DNA from: Clostridia bacterium
GTDB lineage: Bacteria; Bacillota; Clostridia; RGIG6154
Assembly (NCBI GenBank): GCA_017410375.1
Contig: JAFQQW010000045.1
Coordinates: 1-35,888 of the forward strand
Direction: 5' to 3'
DNA length: 35,888 nucleotides
Shown here: positions 23,796 through 31,508 of the stretch, in pieces
Layout: each line of letters begins with the position of its first letter
How positions within the stretch are numbered: the stretch's first letter is position 1
The notes under the pieces: generated by a model
Databases searched by the model: none
What the model was told of the DNA's origin: nothing
What the model saw: the letters and a program-made list of their open reading frames with translations, nothing else
Translations under genes and position numbers: made by a program

Positions 23796-24725
23796 ATGAA
23801 AAGAAAAATTTCTTTAATCTTAACATTAGTTTTGATGTTATCAACGTTTTTAAGTACAGTAACTTTTGCAGCTAATGAACAAAAATCAAATAGTATTGAT
23901 TATAGCGGTTATACCACAGTTTATTTAACAGGAACAAAAACTGCATATTTGACTGTATACGCCTATAATGGCTATGGGAATAAAGTTACCAGAAACAACT
24001 CTATTGTGGTTACACTGAAAGATACAAATGGTAAAACTATTTCACAGTTCAATTCAAAAAACAATTCCAAAATCAAGTTAGGCAATGACCATAATGTGTA
24101 CAGAGTTTATATAGCCGGAAGTCAGTTTAACTGGAGTGAATACAAATTTCGAAAAGTAACAAAATGGACACTGAAAACTGATTCGAACTGTACATTTGAC
24201 TATGGTTATTCCTATCAGAAGAAACTTGACGATGCAAAAAAAGCGAATGAACCATTCCCTTATCCAGGTAGGACATATTATATCACTCCTAAGCACGCAC
24301 AAAATTCAGTTATAGATACTAATGGGGGCAATAGTTCAAAATCTGAAGGTTCAAATATAGTTTTATGGAATTATGGTGGTGGCAACTATAAAAGCAGGAT
24401 GTTCAAATTTGTTTCTGTTGGTAGCGGTTGGTATAAAATAGTAAACGAAAACAACGGTTTAGTGTTGGATGTGAATTGTTCTAATAAAAATGTAGCTCTA
24501 TACAAATATCATGGTGGAGCAAATCAATTATGGAAACTCGAAGATGCCGGAGGTGGATATTATTACATACGTACAAAAGTTACAGATAGAAACAAAACTG
24601 CTTATTATCTCGATGTTCATGGTGCATACACTTCAAACGGAACCAATATTGAAGTCTGCGATTTAAACAGAGGAAATAATCAAAAATTCAAACTTGAGGT
24701 AGCAATAGTAACATCTCGTTCTTAA
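23796..24725 (+). CDS. Secreted ricin B-type lectin-domain protein
   Basis: This 309-residue protein has a signal peptide with cleavage near residue 26 (TFAA-NEQ). Residues about 30-115 are a Tyr/Thr/Asn-rich beta segment I do not recognise. Residues about 158-300 form a RICIN/beta-trefoil carbohydrate-binding domain with typical GRTYYITPKHAQNSVID, GSGWYKIVNENNGLVLDV, and QxW-like NQLWKLED and NQKFKLE. A Lys/Asp-rich linker lies between. There is no catalytic motif or wall anchor. Codon use is AT-rich, unlike all neighbours. The RBS AGAAAGGAAAC precedes the ATG. Its upstream region has an attenuator-like structure. Alternatives such as an adhesin, toxin binding subunit or bacteriocin-like protein cannot be told apart by sequence alone. 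Confidence 0.8.
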   Translation: MKRKISLILTLVLMLSTFLSTVTFAANEQKSNSIDYSGYTTVYLTGTKTAYLTVYAYNGYGNKVTRNNSIVVTLKDTNGKTISQFNSKNNSKIKLGNDHNVYRVYIAGSQFNWSEYKFRKVTKWTLKTDSNCTFDYGYSYQKKLDDAKKANEPFPYPGRTYYITPKHAQNSVIDTNGGNSSKSEGSNIVLWNYGGGNYKSRMFKFVSVGSGWYKIVNENNGLVLDVNCSNKNVALYKYHGGANQLWKLEDAGGGYYYIRTKVTDRNKTAYYLDVHGAYTSNGTNIEVCDLNRGNNQKFKLEVAIVTSRS

Positions 24726-24795
24726 TTACCACTAATTTTTAAATTTGGCACCCCAAATGAATTGAATGAGATTAGATAAGGAAACTATTACAAGA

Positions 24796-24859
24796 AAGAA
24801 ACAGGCAAGTCAATGGTAAATGCACAGATGTGCTCACCCTTGACGAACCTGTTCTTTTT
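24796..24859 (+). terminator. Long branched hairpin with T tract after the lectin gene
   Basis: AAGAAACAGG pairs with CCTGTTCTT (one bulged A), GTCAATGG with CCCTTGAC imperfectly, and a GCAC-AGAT-GTGC hairpin caps it. Five T follow at 24855-24859. It is a plausible terminator for the lectin transcript, but it is longer than most and may be a structured 3' end. Confidence 0.55.
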
Positions 24860-24872
24860 GTATTATGTCAGT

Positions 24873-24954
24873 TAAGGAAGTTAAGTCAAAAAACGAACTT
24901 AAATGTCCTTATTCAAAAGTGTTGATGTTTAATATTTACTGTCCTTAAGGACAC
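24873..24954. repeat. Hairpins at the right end of the insert
   Basis: TAAGGA-AG-TTAAGT (24873-24886) pairs with ACTTAA-ATG-TCCTTA (24897-24911). TGTCCTTAAGGACA (24940-24953) is a 14-bp perfect palindrome. Sub-terminal hairpins of this kind occur in single-strand-transposing elements, but similar sequences also arise in terminal inverted repeats of DNA transposons. No gene lies in this stretch. Confidence 0.5.
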
Positions 24955-24958
24955 TCGG

Positions 24959-24977
24959 CATACGGGAATGCTTTTTT
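24959..24977. terminator. Right arm of the split bidirectional terminator
   Basis: CATACGGGAATGCTTTTTT is the exact reverse complement of 23233-23251 and lies 9 nt from the galM stop. Together the arms would form one hairpin with T tails in both directions. Confidence 0.75.
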
Positions 24978-24986
24978 TGTAAAGAA

Positions 24987-26009
24987 TTATTTGAATCTGT
25001 ATTCTGTAGTAGTGTCGTATTTTTCGCCTTCTTTTAAGATGGGACTTTTGAAGAAGGGAATGTTGATGGCGTTGGGTACATCCTGGGTTTCTAAGCAGAA
25101 GCCGTGGTGCAGACCGTAGGTTACGCCGTCCTTGCAGGTGCGGTCGTCTTTTAAGAAGTTTGCGGTGTACAGCTGAACTGCCGGGGCATCGGTGTACATT
25201 TCCATGGTGATGCCGGTTTTATCGCCCTTGGCAACCGCGCCTAAGCGATAGCCCTTGCCGTCAATCATAAAGTTATGGTCGAAGCCGTTAAACATGGTTG
25301 CCTGCGGATAATCCGAGGAGAAGCCGTCTTTAAAGGTTTTGGGCAAACGCATATCGAAGGGGGTGCCGTCTACCTTTAAAATCTCGCCGTAGGGCATGCA
25401 TTCTTCGGTGTTGGGTGTGAAGAAGCTGCAAACCATCTGAATGGTCTGGCTGTCAATGGCACCGCTGTCATGACCGTTTAAGTTAAAATAGGAATGATTG
25501 GTTAAATTCATAATGGTGTCCTGATCGCAAACACCCTCGTAATGGAGCTTGATGGCATTTTCACGGGTTAAGGTGTAGGTGATTTTCACATCCGCGTTAC
25601 CCGGGAAGCCTTCCTCGCCGTCGGGGGAGAGATAGGACAGAACAACAGCAGGCGCTTCGCCGTCTATTGCCTCGGCATCCCATACCTTTTTGTTAAAACC
25701 GATTTTGCCACCGTGCAGATTATTGCCGTTGTTGTTGGCAAAAAGCGTGTAGGTTTTGCCGTTTAAATCAAACTTTGCGTCTTTGATGCGGTTGGAGTTT
25801 CTGCCGATTGCAGCACCTAAGCAACCGTCATTTTCTAAGTATTCTTCTAAGGTTTCTCTGCCTAAAACTACGTCCACGCCATTAAACTCTAAGTTGCGGA
25901 TAATACCGCCATAGGTTATAACAGTTGCCTTTAAGCCTCTGCCGTTGTCTAAGGTGTAGGCAAAAACGTCCTGACCTTCTAAATTGCCGAAAAGCTGTTT
26001 TTGAATCAT
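24987..26009 (-). CDS. galM: Aldose 1-epimerase (galactose mutarotase)
   Basis: This 340-residue protein is GalM, which interconverts alpha and beta anomers of galactose/glucose. Seen are ATVITYGGIIRNLEF, AAIGRNSNRIKDAKF, NLHGGKIGFNKKVW (His), MNLTNHSYFNLNGHD (catalytic His) and FCLETQDVPNAINIP (catalytic Glu). Length is typical. The GAGG-type site precedes the ATG by about 8 nt. It starts 17 nt after the DUF1846 gene and is probably co-transcribed with it. It converges on the split terminator at its 3' end. Confidence 0.95.
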   Translation of the reverse strand: MIQKQLFGNLEGQDVFAYTLDNGRGLKATVITYGGIIRNLEFNGVDVVLGRETLEEYLENDGCLGAAIGRNSNRIKDAKFDLNGKTYTLFANNNGNNLHGGKIGFNKKVWDAEAIDGEAPAVVLSYLSPDGEEGFPGNADVKITYTLTRENAIKLHYEGVCDQDTIMNLTNHSYFNLNGHDSGAIDSQTIQMVCSFFTPNTEECMPYGEILKVDGTPFDMRLPKTFKDGFSSDYPQATMFNGFDHNFMIDGKGYRLGAVAKGDKTGITMEMYTDAPAVQLYTANFLKDDRTCKDGVTYGLHHGFCLETQDVPNAINIPFFKSPILKEGEKYDTTTEYRFK

Positions 26010-26026
26010 AATGCACGCCTCATTTC

Positions 26027-27511
26027 TTATAAATGATATAAATTGTTGCTCTGGTAGCGGGGTTCGCAGGTTAAGTTTACTTTCAGCTTTCTGAAAATAG
26101 AATCGTCTGCTTCCGAAAGAATAACCGACGAATGTGCTTCACAACCGTTTAAGTGCGGAAGCATGGAAAGCGCTTGTGCCGCAATGGGGTTGTTTGCCGC
26201 GCTGACAGACAAAGCAATTAAAATTTCATCAATGTGCAGTCTCGGGTTTTTACTGCCGAGATAGGTGGTTTTTAAATCCTGCACAGGCTCAATCAGATAA
26301 GAGGGAATCAATTCCGTTTCATCCGGAATGCCTGCTAAGTATTTTAAGCTGTTCAGTACCACCGCCGCGGAACAGCCCAAAAGGTCTTTGGTTTTGCCGG
26401 TGATGATTTTGCCGTCGGACAGCTGAATTGCCGCCGCCGGGGTGCCGGTTTCTTCTTCGACTCTTAAAGCCGCTTCTGCCACCTTGCGGTCGGCTAAAGT
26501 GATGCCGGCATTTTTCATAATCAGCTCGATTTTACTTGCCTCTTCGGATGGCTCTCCGCTACGCTTTGCATCGCAAAGGGCGCTGTAGTACCGTCTTAAA
26601 ATTTCCTGCTTGGAGGCATCGCACACACAGTCGTTGTCCATGATGCAGTGGCCAACCATATTTACACCCATATCTGTGGGGGATTTGTAAGGCGAGGTGC
26701 CGTAAATCTGTTCAAAAATGGCATTAAGTACCGGGAAAACCTCCACGTCACGGTTATAGTTTACCGTAACCTCTCCGTAGGCTTCAAAATGATACGGGTC
26801 AATCATGTTTACGTCATTTAAATCGGCGGTTGCCGCTTCATAGGCTAAGTTTACGGGATGCTTTAACGGAATGTTCCAGATGGGGAAGGTTTCAAATTTT
26901 GCATAACCTGCATTAATGCCTTTTTTATGCTCCTGATACAGCTGAGAAAGACAAGCTGCCATTTTTCCGCTGCCCGGACCCGGGGCGGTGAGCACCACCA
27001 GCGAACGGGTGGTTTCGATATATTCGTTTCTGCCATAGCCCTCATCACTTACAATATAAGGAATATCGGAGGGATAGCCGGGAATGCGATAGTGAATGAA
27101 CACGGGAATGCCGTTTCCGGTCAGGCGGTTTTTCAAGGCGTTTGCGGCCTTTTCCCCGTCATACTGGGTGATAACTACACTGCCTACATACAAGCCCACA
27201 CTGCGGAACAGGTCAATTAAACGCAAAACCTCTAAATCGTAGGTGATGCCAAGGTCTCGTCTTTGCTTGTTTGCGGCAAGGGAAGGAGCGGAAACCGCGA
27301 TCACAATTTCTGCCTGGTCCTTGAGCTCTAAAAGCATTTTAAGCTTGCTGTCGGGGGCGAAGCCCGGAAGTACACGGGAGGCATGGTGGTCGTCAAAAAG
27401 CTTACCGCCGAATTCCATGTACAGCTTACCGCCGAATTCAGAAATTCGCTTTCTGATTTGCTCCGATTGTATTTTGATGTATTTTTCATTATCAAAGCCT
27501 AATTTTTGCAT
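26027..27511 (-). CDS. DUF1846/UPF0371 family protein
   Basis: This 494-residue cytoplasmic protein is a DUF1846 (UPF0371) member, a conserved family common in Firmicutes with no settled function. Recognisable blocks are GFDNEKYIKIQSEQI at the N terminus, FGGKLFDDHHASRVLPGF, LTAPGPGSGKMAACLSQLY (a glycine-rich nucleotide-binding-like loop near residue 180) and DMGVNMVGHCI. The start is at MQKLGFDN because AGGAGG lies 5 nt upstream; a longer in-frame start at 27532 has no site. Its own promoter (27551-27579) separates it from the SDR gene. The genetic link with galM is noted but gives no clear function. Confidence 0.92.
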   Translation of the reverse strand: MQKLGFDNEKYIKIQSEQIRKRISEFGGKLYMEFGGKLFDDHHASRVLPGFAPDSKLKMLLELKDQAEIVIAVSAPSLAANKQRRDLGITYDLEVLRLIDLFRSVGLYVGSVVITQYDGEKAANALKNRLTGNGIPVFIHYRIPGYPSDIPYIVSDEGYGRNEYIETTRSLVVLTAPGPGSGKMAACLSQLYQEHKKGINAGYAKFETFPIWNIPLKHPVNLAYEAATADLNDVNMIDPYHFEAYGEVTVNYNRDVEVFPVLNAIFEQIYGTSPYKSPTDMGVNMVGHCIMDNDCVCDASKQEILRRYYSALCDAKRSGEPSEEASKIELIMKNAGITLADRKVAEAALRVEEETGTPAAAIQLSDGKIITGKTKDLLGCSAAVVLNSLKYLAGIPDETELIPSYLIEPVQDLKTTYLGSKNPRLHIDEILIALSVSAANNPIAAQALSMLPHLNGCEAHSSVILSEADDSIFRKLKVNLTCEPRYQSNNLYHL

Positions 27512-27550
27512 ACCGTCCTCCTGGAATTTCAAAATATCCTACAATAAAAA

Positions 27551-27579
27551 ATTATACCATTTTTTGAAAGCTTTTTCAA
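27551..27579 (-). promoter_or_regulatory. Promoter of the DUF1846-galM unit
   Basis: Minus strand TTGAAA (27574-27579), 17 bp, then a perfect TATAAT (27551-27556), about 40 nt ahead of the DUF1846 ATG. Confidence 0.8.
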
Positions 27580-27594
27580 CACTTTTTCTAAAAA

Positions 27595-28335
27595 TTATAT
27601 TTTTTTCTTTTGAATTGCATAAGAACAGCTGCTCAAAAAACTGTCGGGTAAGAATTTTGAAACAAAAGCAGTCAGCTTTGCGGTGATGCCGGGCAAGCAT
27701 ATAAAGCTTTTTTTAAACATTTTCCGGACTCCGCAGCGAGCAACTTTTTCTGCGGTAAGGGGTTTTAGGGCAAAATGTACCCCTGCCACATCGTTGAAGC
27801 CGGTATCTACAGGTCCCGGGCAAAGACAGGTAACCGAAACACCGGAGCCTTTAATTTCCTTTGAAATGGCACGGCTTAAGCGCAAAACATAGCTTTTGGT
27901 GGCGTAGTAAGATGCCATCAAAGGTCCTGACATGAAGCCTGCAAGGGATGCGACGTTTAAAATATAACCCCTTTTCTGTGCCAGCATGCCGGGTAAGTAC
28001 AGCTTTGTTAAGGTGTGCAACGCGGTGATGTTGGTGGCAATCATGAGCTGTTCTTTTTTAAGGTCTGTTTCTGCAAAAGGTCCGAATACGCCAAAGCCTG
28101 CATTGTTTACAAGAATATCGATTTGGGGATATTTTGCATAAAGTGCTTCTATGTTTTCCGGCTTGCTTAAATCGCAAACATAAATTTCACCGTCGTTTTT
28201 TAAAGAATGCAGAGTTTCTTCAAGTCCTTTTTCGTTTCTGCCGATGAGAATGGTGTAATAGCCCTTTTCACTTAAAATGCGGGCAATTTCGCGGCCGATG
28301 CCTGAGGAGGCACCGGTTATTAGTGCAGATTGCAT
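27595..28335 (-). CDS. SDR-family NAD(P)-dependent oxidoreductase
   Basis: This 246-residue short-chain dehydrogenase has the cofactor loop TGASSGIG near residues 7-14, NNAGFGVFG, the Ser of NVASLAGF, YYATK (catalytic Tyr-Lys) and CPGPVDTGF. The C-terminal ~50 residues (FICLPGITAKLTAFVSKFLPD) are hydrophobic and could associate with the membrane, as in many DltE-like SDRs. The ATG at 28335 follows AAGGAG with an 8-nt gap; an in-frame GTG at 28344 overlaps that site and is rejected. Substrate is unknown. It is transcribed divergently from the amino acid importer. Confidence 0.9.
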   Translation of the reverse strand: MQSALITGASSGIGREIARILSEKGYYTILIGRNEKGLEETLHSLKNDGEIYVCDLSKPENIEALYAKYPQIDILVNNAGFGVFGPFAETDLKKEQLMIATNITALHTLTKLYLPGMLAQKRGYILNVASLAGFMSGPLMASYYATKSYVLRLSRAISKEIKGSGVSVTCLCPGPVDTGFNDVAGVHFALKPLTAEKVARCGVRKMFKKSFICLPGITAKLTAFVSKFLPDSFLSSCSYAIQKKKI

Positions 28336-28359
28336 AAAAATCACTCCTTTATGCTTTAA

Positions 28360-28388
28360 AGTGTACCATAAATCTTATATTTTTGCAA
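28360..28388 (-). promoter_or_regulatory. Promoter of the SDR gene
   Basis: Minus strand TTGCAA (28383-28388), 17 bp, TACACT (28360-28365), 25 nt before the ATG. Confidence 0.6.
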
Positions 28389-28415
28389 GTTTTTGTGTTT
28401 TTATAAAAAATCTTA

Positions 28416-28444
28416 TTGACAAAACGTAAGATTTGGTTTAAAAT
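28416..28444 (+). promoter_or_regulatory. Promoter of the amino acid importer operon
   Basis: A perfect TTGACA (28416-28421), 17 bp, and TAAAAT (28439-28444), about 32 nt upstream of the binding-protein ATG. It is divergent from the SDR promoter, with 27 bp between the -35 elements. Confidence 0.8.
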
Positions 28445-28475
28445 GGTTATAGTAAATTTACAGGAGGTAATGAAA

Positions 28476-29264
28476 ATGAAATTTACAAAAATTTTATGCT
28501 TAATGTTGGCACTTTTGATGCTGACAGTATCTTTCGCTGCTTGTGGCAGTGATGCAAACGAAAACGGTGCAGCTCCCGCCGGGGATGAAACTGCAGCGGA
28601 TGCAGGTAAGCTCATTATGGCTACCAATGCCGCATTCCCGCCCTATGAATTCAAAGAAGGCGAAGAAATTGTGGGTATTGATGCTGAAATTGCTGCTGCC
28701 ATTGCTGAAAATCTCGGTATGGAACTGGTTATTGAAGATATGGAATTTGATTCCATCATCACCGCTGTTACCAACGATAAGTCTTATGTTGGTATCGCAG
28801 GCTTAACCGTTACCGACGAACGTAAAAAAGAAGTTAACTTCTCTGACAGCTATGCAACCGGTGTTCAGGTTGTTATCGTTAAGGAAGGCTCCGATATCGT
28901 TGATCTGGACGGTTTGACCGGCAAAAAGATTGGTGTTCAGTTGGGTACTACCGGTGACATCTATGCTTCCGGCGACTACGGCGATGAAAACGTAATCCGT
29001 TACGGTAAAGGCGCTGACGCAATCATCGCATTGCAGGGCGGCGACGTGGATGCAGTTATCATCGATAACGAACCCGCTAAGAACTTTGTTGCAAACAACG
29101 AAGGCTTGACCATTCTCGAAACTGAATACGCAATTGAAGACTATGCAATTGCAATTAACAAGGATAACGCCGAATTGTTGGATAAAATCAACGGTGCTCT
29201 GGCTGAACTGACTGCTGACGGTACCATTGATGCAATCATCGAAAAATACATTCCGGTAGAATAA
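28476..29264 (+). CDS. Polar amino acid ABC importer, substrate-binding lipoprotein
   Basis: This 262-residue lipoprotein has a signal peptide with lipobox FAAC (Cys23), then a tether and a SBP_bac_3-type amino acid binding fold: LIMATNAAFPPYEFKEGEEIVGID, MEFDSIITAVTNDKSYVGIAG (substrate pocket), TVTDERKKEVNFSDSY, and GKKIGVQLGTTGD. The start is set at the ATG 28476 after AGGAGG; an overlapping ATG at 28470 is 2 nt from the site. Codon use resembles that of the BMP lipoprotein (many GCT, GAA, AAC), consistent with high expression. Specificity within polar amino acids, cystine or glutamine cannot be told. Confidence 0.93.
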   Translation: MKFTKILCLMLALLMLTVSFAACGSDANENGAAPAGDETAADAGKLIMATNAAFPPYEFKEGEEIVGIDAEIAAAIAENLGMELVIEDMEFDSIITAVTNDKSYVGIAGLTVTDERKKEVNFSDSYATGVQVVIVKEGSDIVDLDGLTGKKIGVQLGTTGDIYASGDYGDENVIRYGKGADAIIALQGGDVDAVIIDNEPAKNFVANNEGLTILETEYAIEDYAIAINKDNAELLDKINGALAELTADGTIDAIIEKYIPVE

Positions 29265-29284
29265 TTCTAAATTGTAACAAATCA

Positions 29285-29318
29285 GATGTGCTGCAGGTCG
29301 TAAGGCTTGCAGCAATCT
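29285..29318 (+). terminator. Intercistronic hairpin after the binding-protein gene
   Basis: TGCTGCA (29289-29295) pairs with TGCAGCA (29308-29314), extended imperfectly by GAT/ATC outside and G/C inside, followed by TTTCTGTT. It is placed as in the nucleoside operon and would likewise lower expression of the membrane genes relative to the binding protein. Confidence 0.6.
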
Positions 29319-29351
29319 TTCTGTTCAGCTAAATGGAGGGAAAAACACTTC

Positions 29352-30731
29352 ATGTCAAAAAAGAAAATTGGCATTATAGCCATCATTGGTGCTTTGCTTG
29401 CAAGCCTGCTGATCTGGTTTATTGTTTCAACCGTAACCGGCGGACAGGCAGACAAGGTTTCTGAACAAGAGCTTACAACATTTATCAACAGCCAAATGGA
29501 TGCTCTGGCAGAAAAGAAAACCGAAGTGGTGCGCTATATTGCAGAAGAAAATGAAATTGTCATCAACAAGGTTACATACGGGGACGAAAAGGATATCCTT
29601 TTAGACTGTACCGTAAGCACTTTGGATGTACATGGTGCGGTTTTGCCATACTATAATGACTTTATGTCGGTAGACAGCCGTAAGCCAAACGGCATGCAAA
29701 AGACCCGCGACGTGATGAAGGCTGAGTTTGAAAAGGATGCTTTGGCACTCGTCAAAAAAGCAAAGCCCACGTCAGTGGATACACAGATTACCTTGTATCA
29801 GACAGAGCATAACGGACTTGTGGTTTACACAACAGACGAGGTCGTAAACGATGTTTACGGCGGCGTAACAGATATTATGCAGGAGGTTGAGGGGTTAACC
29901 ACCTTCACCGATTCGGAAGGGGAAACTAAAAAAATTGCATCCACAAACGTAAACCGTGGTTTTGCGCTTTGCTTTGAGGTGGATTATGCGACTGACAAGC
30001 CGGATACCTCTACCTACTGGGGTCGCAAGTGGAATGCGTTTATGGATGATTTTAATCGTAACTTTATCGAATATGACCGTTGGAAAACCATGATAACAGG
30101 TCTGGGCATGACTCTGGCGCTGACCTTCTTGTCACTGGTGGTTGGTATTGTGCTGGGCTTTTTGGTGGCATTTGCAAGATGCACCTTCTTGAAATCCCGC
30201 AAACCCAATTTCCTGCTTCGTATTATTAACGGCATTTGTCAGGTGTATTTAACGGTTATTCGCGGTACGCCTGTGGTTGTGCAGGTTATGATTATTTACT
30301 TTGTCATTTTCATGCCGATTGGTATCAATAAATTTTTAGCAGCTGTGGTGTGCTTTGGCTTAAACTCGGGCGCGTACGTGGCAGAGATTGTCCGTGGCGG
30401 TATCATGAGTGTGGACGAAGGACAGACAGAAGCAGGCAGAAGCTTAGGCTTTGGCTATATGCAGACCATGTGGTACATTGTATTCCCGCAGGCGTTTAAA
30501 GCGGTGCTTCCGGCTCTTGCAAACGAATTTATCGTATTGCTGAAGGAAACCTCGGTTGCATTCTGTATCGGTCTGGGAGACCTGATGTATGCAGGTAACG
30601 CCATTCGTGCGGCAACCTATACGGCGTTCTTACCGCTGGTAACGGTTGCGATTATTTACCTGATTATGGTTATCGGCTTTTCCAAGCTTGTAAGTTTGTT
30701 GGAACGGAGGTTGCGTAAGGATGAACGGTAA
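29352..30731 (+). CDS. Amino acid ABC permease with extracytoplasmic N-terminal domain
   Basis: This 459-residue protein has a standard HisM/GlnP-type permease in residues about 230-455, with [19 protein letters not shown], the coupling EAA loop [22 protein letters not shown], and five or so membrane segments. Ahead of it lies an unusual segment: a first membrane helix (about 5-28) and then about 200 hydrophilic residues ([20 protein letters not shown] through [14 protein letters not shown]), presumably outside the membrane. Usual family members are 215-230 residues. The start at 29352 has GGAGGG 11 nt upstream. The ATPase gene overlaps its end by 11 nt. The extra domain is neither a recognisable binding-protein fold nor a known domain by eye. 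Confidence 0.88.
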   Translation: MSKKKIGIIAIIGALLASLLIWFIVSTVTGGQADKVSEQELTTFINSQMDALAEKKTEVVRYIAEENEIVINKVTYGDEKDILLDCTVSTLDVHGAVLPYYNDFMSVDSRKPNGMQKTRDVMKAEFEKDALALVKKAKPTSVDTQITLYQTEHNGLVVYTTDEVVNDVYGGVTDIMQEVEGLTTFTDSEGETKKIASTNVNRGFALCFEVDYATDKPDTSTYWGRKWNAFMDDFNRNFIEYDRWKTMITGLGMTLALTFLSLVVGIVLGFLVAFARCTFLKSRKPNFLLRIINGICQVYLTVIRGTPVVVQVMIIYFVIFMPIGINKFLAAVVCFGLNSGAYVAEIVRGGIMSVDEGQTEAGRSLGFGYMQTMWYIVFPQAFKAVLPALANEFIVLLKETSVAFCIGLGDLMYAGNAIRAATYTAFLPLVTVAIIYLIMVIGFSKLVSLLERRLRKDER

Positions 30732-31467
30732 TGCGATTATTAAAACTGAAAATCTCTGTAAATTTTTCGGTAAGAACACGGAAATCCATGCGCTGGACCA
30801 TGTAAGTGCCGAAATCAAAAAGGGCGAAGTGGTGGTTATTATCGGGCCCTCCGGCTCAGGTAAATCCACATTTTTGCGTTCTTTGAACCTCTTGGAAGAA
30901 CCCACCTCCGGTGAAATTTATTTTGAGGGTGTGGAAATTACAGACCCGAAAAATGACATCAATAAGCACCGTCAGAAAATGGGTATGGTATTCCAGCACT
31001 TTAATCTGTTCCCGCATATGACCATTTTGCGGAATATGACCTTAGCGCCCGAAAAGCTTTTGAAAATGTCGAAAGAAGAAGCGGAGACCAAGGCTCTGGC
31101 ACTTTTGGACAAGGTTGGTCTGAAAGACCGTGCAGAGGCGTATCCGGCACAGCTTTCTGGCGGACAGAAGCAGAGAGTTGCTATTGTGCGCTCCCTTTGC
31201 ATGAATCCTGAGGTTATGCTGTTTGACGAGCCCACATCTGCATTAGACCCTGAAATGGTTGGTGAGGTGTTAAACGTTATGAAAAGCCTTGCGGGCGAGG
31301 GCATGACCATGGTGGTGGTAACCCACGAAATGGGTTTTGCCCGGGAAGTGGCCGACCGCGTTATCTTCATGGCGGAGGGCAAAATTTTAGAGCAGGGGAC
31401 ACCGGATGAAATTTTCTCCAACCCTCAAACACCCCAGGCACAGCAATTCTTAAAAAGTATATTATAA
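30721..31467 (+). CDS. glnQ: Polar amino acid ABC importer ATPase
   Basis: This 248-residue GlnQ/HisP-type ATPase has Walker [11 protein letters not shown]-loop [13 protein letters not shown], signature [13 protein letters not shown], Walker [20 protein letters not shown], and switch His in [15 protein letters not shown]. Length and all motifs are standard. It overlaps the permease gene by 11 nt, and a strong terminator follows. Specificity (glutamine, other polar amino acids, or cystine) is set by the binding protein and unknown. Confidence 0.95.
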   Translation: MNGNAIIKTENLCKFFGKNTEIHALDHVSAEIKKGEVVVIIGPSGSGKSTFLRSLNLLEEPTSGEIYFEGVEITDPKNDINKHRQKMGMVFQHFNLFPHMTILRNMTLAPEKLLKMSKEEAETKALALLDKVGLKDRAEAYPAQLSGGQKQRVAIVRSLCMNPEVMLFDEPTSALDPEMVGEVLNVMKSLAGEGMTMVVVTHEMGFAREVADRVIFMAEGKILEQGTPDEIFSNPQTPQAQQFLKSIL

Positions 31468-31473
31468 AAATAA

Positions 31474-31505
31474 CCCCCGCAGAGAAAATTCTGTGGGGGA
31501 TTTTT
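31474..31505. terminator. Terminator between the importer and xylanase genes
   Basis: CCCCCGCAGA (31474-31483) pairs with TCTGTGGGGG (31490-31499), one G-T, then ATTTTT. The gene on the other strand ends at 31509, so it may act in both directions; the minus-strand T run is interrupted. Confidence 0.8.
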
Positions 31506-31508
31506 AAA

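Larger units (their letters stand above)
23252..24958. mobile_element. Putative lectin-carrying insertion in a terminator hairpin
   Basis: The 1707-bp interval sits between the two arms of a split terminator. Ends are related inverted sequences: GTGTACTTGTTAAGGACAG at 23254-23272 and CTGTCCTTAAGGACAC at 24939-24954. The right end is a 14-bp perfect palindrome. A further TGTCCTTA copy is at 24904. Base composition is AT-rich: a 60-base stretch inside the lectin gene has 17 G/C, against 26 in a 60-base stretch of the SGNH gene. The interior holds several hairpins, one promoter, an RNA-like stem-loop, and the lectin gene. No transposase or recombinase gene is present, so it would be non-autonomous. 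The exact borders and any target duplication cannot be set because the original hairpin loop is unknown. Confidence 0.6.

Noticed and set aside
24987-27511. Transposase or integrase near the insert
   Set aside because: The neighbouring genes are galM and a DUF1846 gene with complete motifs; no recombinase is found on either side.
28336-28344. GTG start for the SDR gene
   Set aside because: The GTG overlaps AAGGAG itself; the ATG at 28335 has proper spacing.
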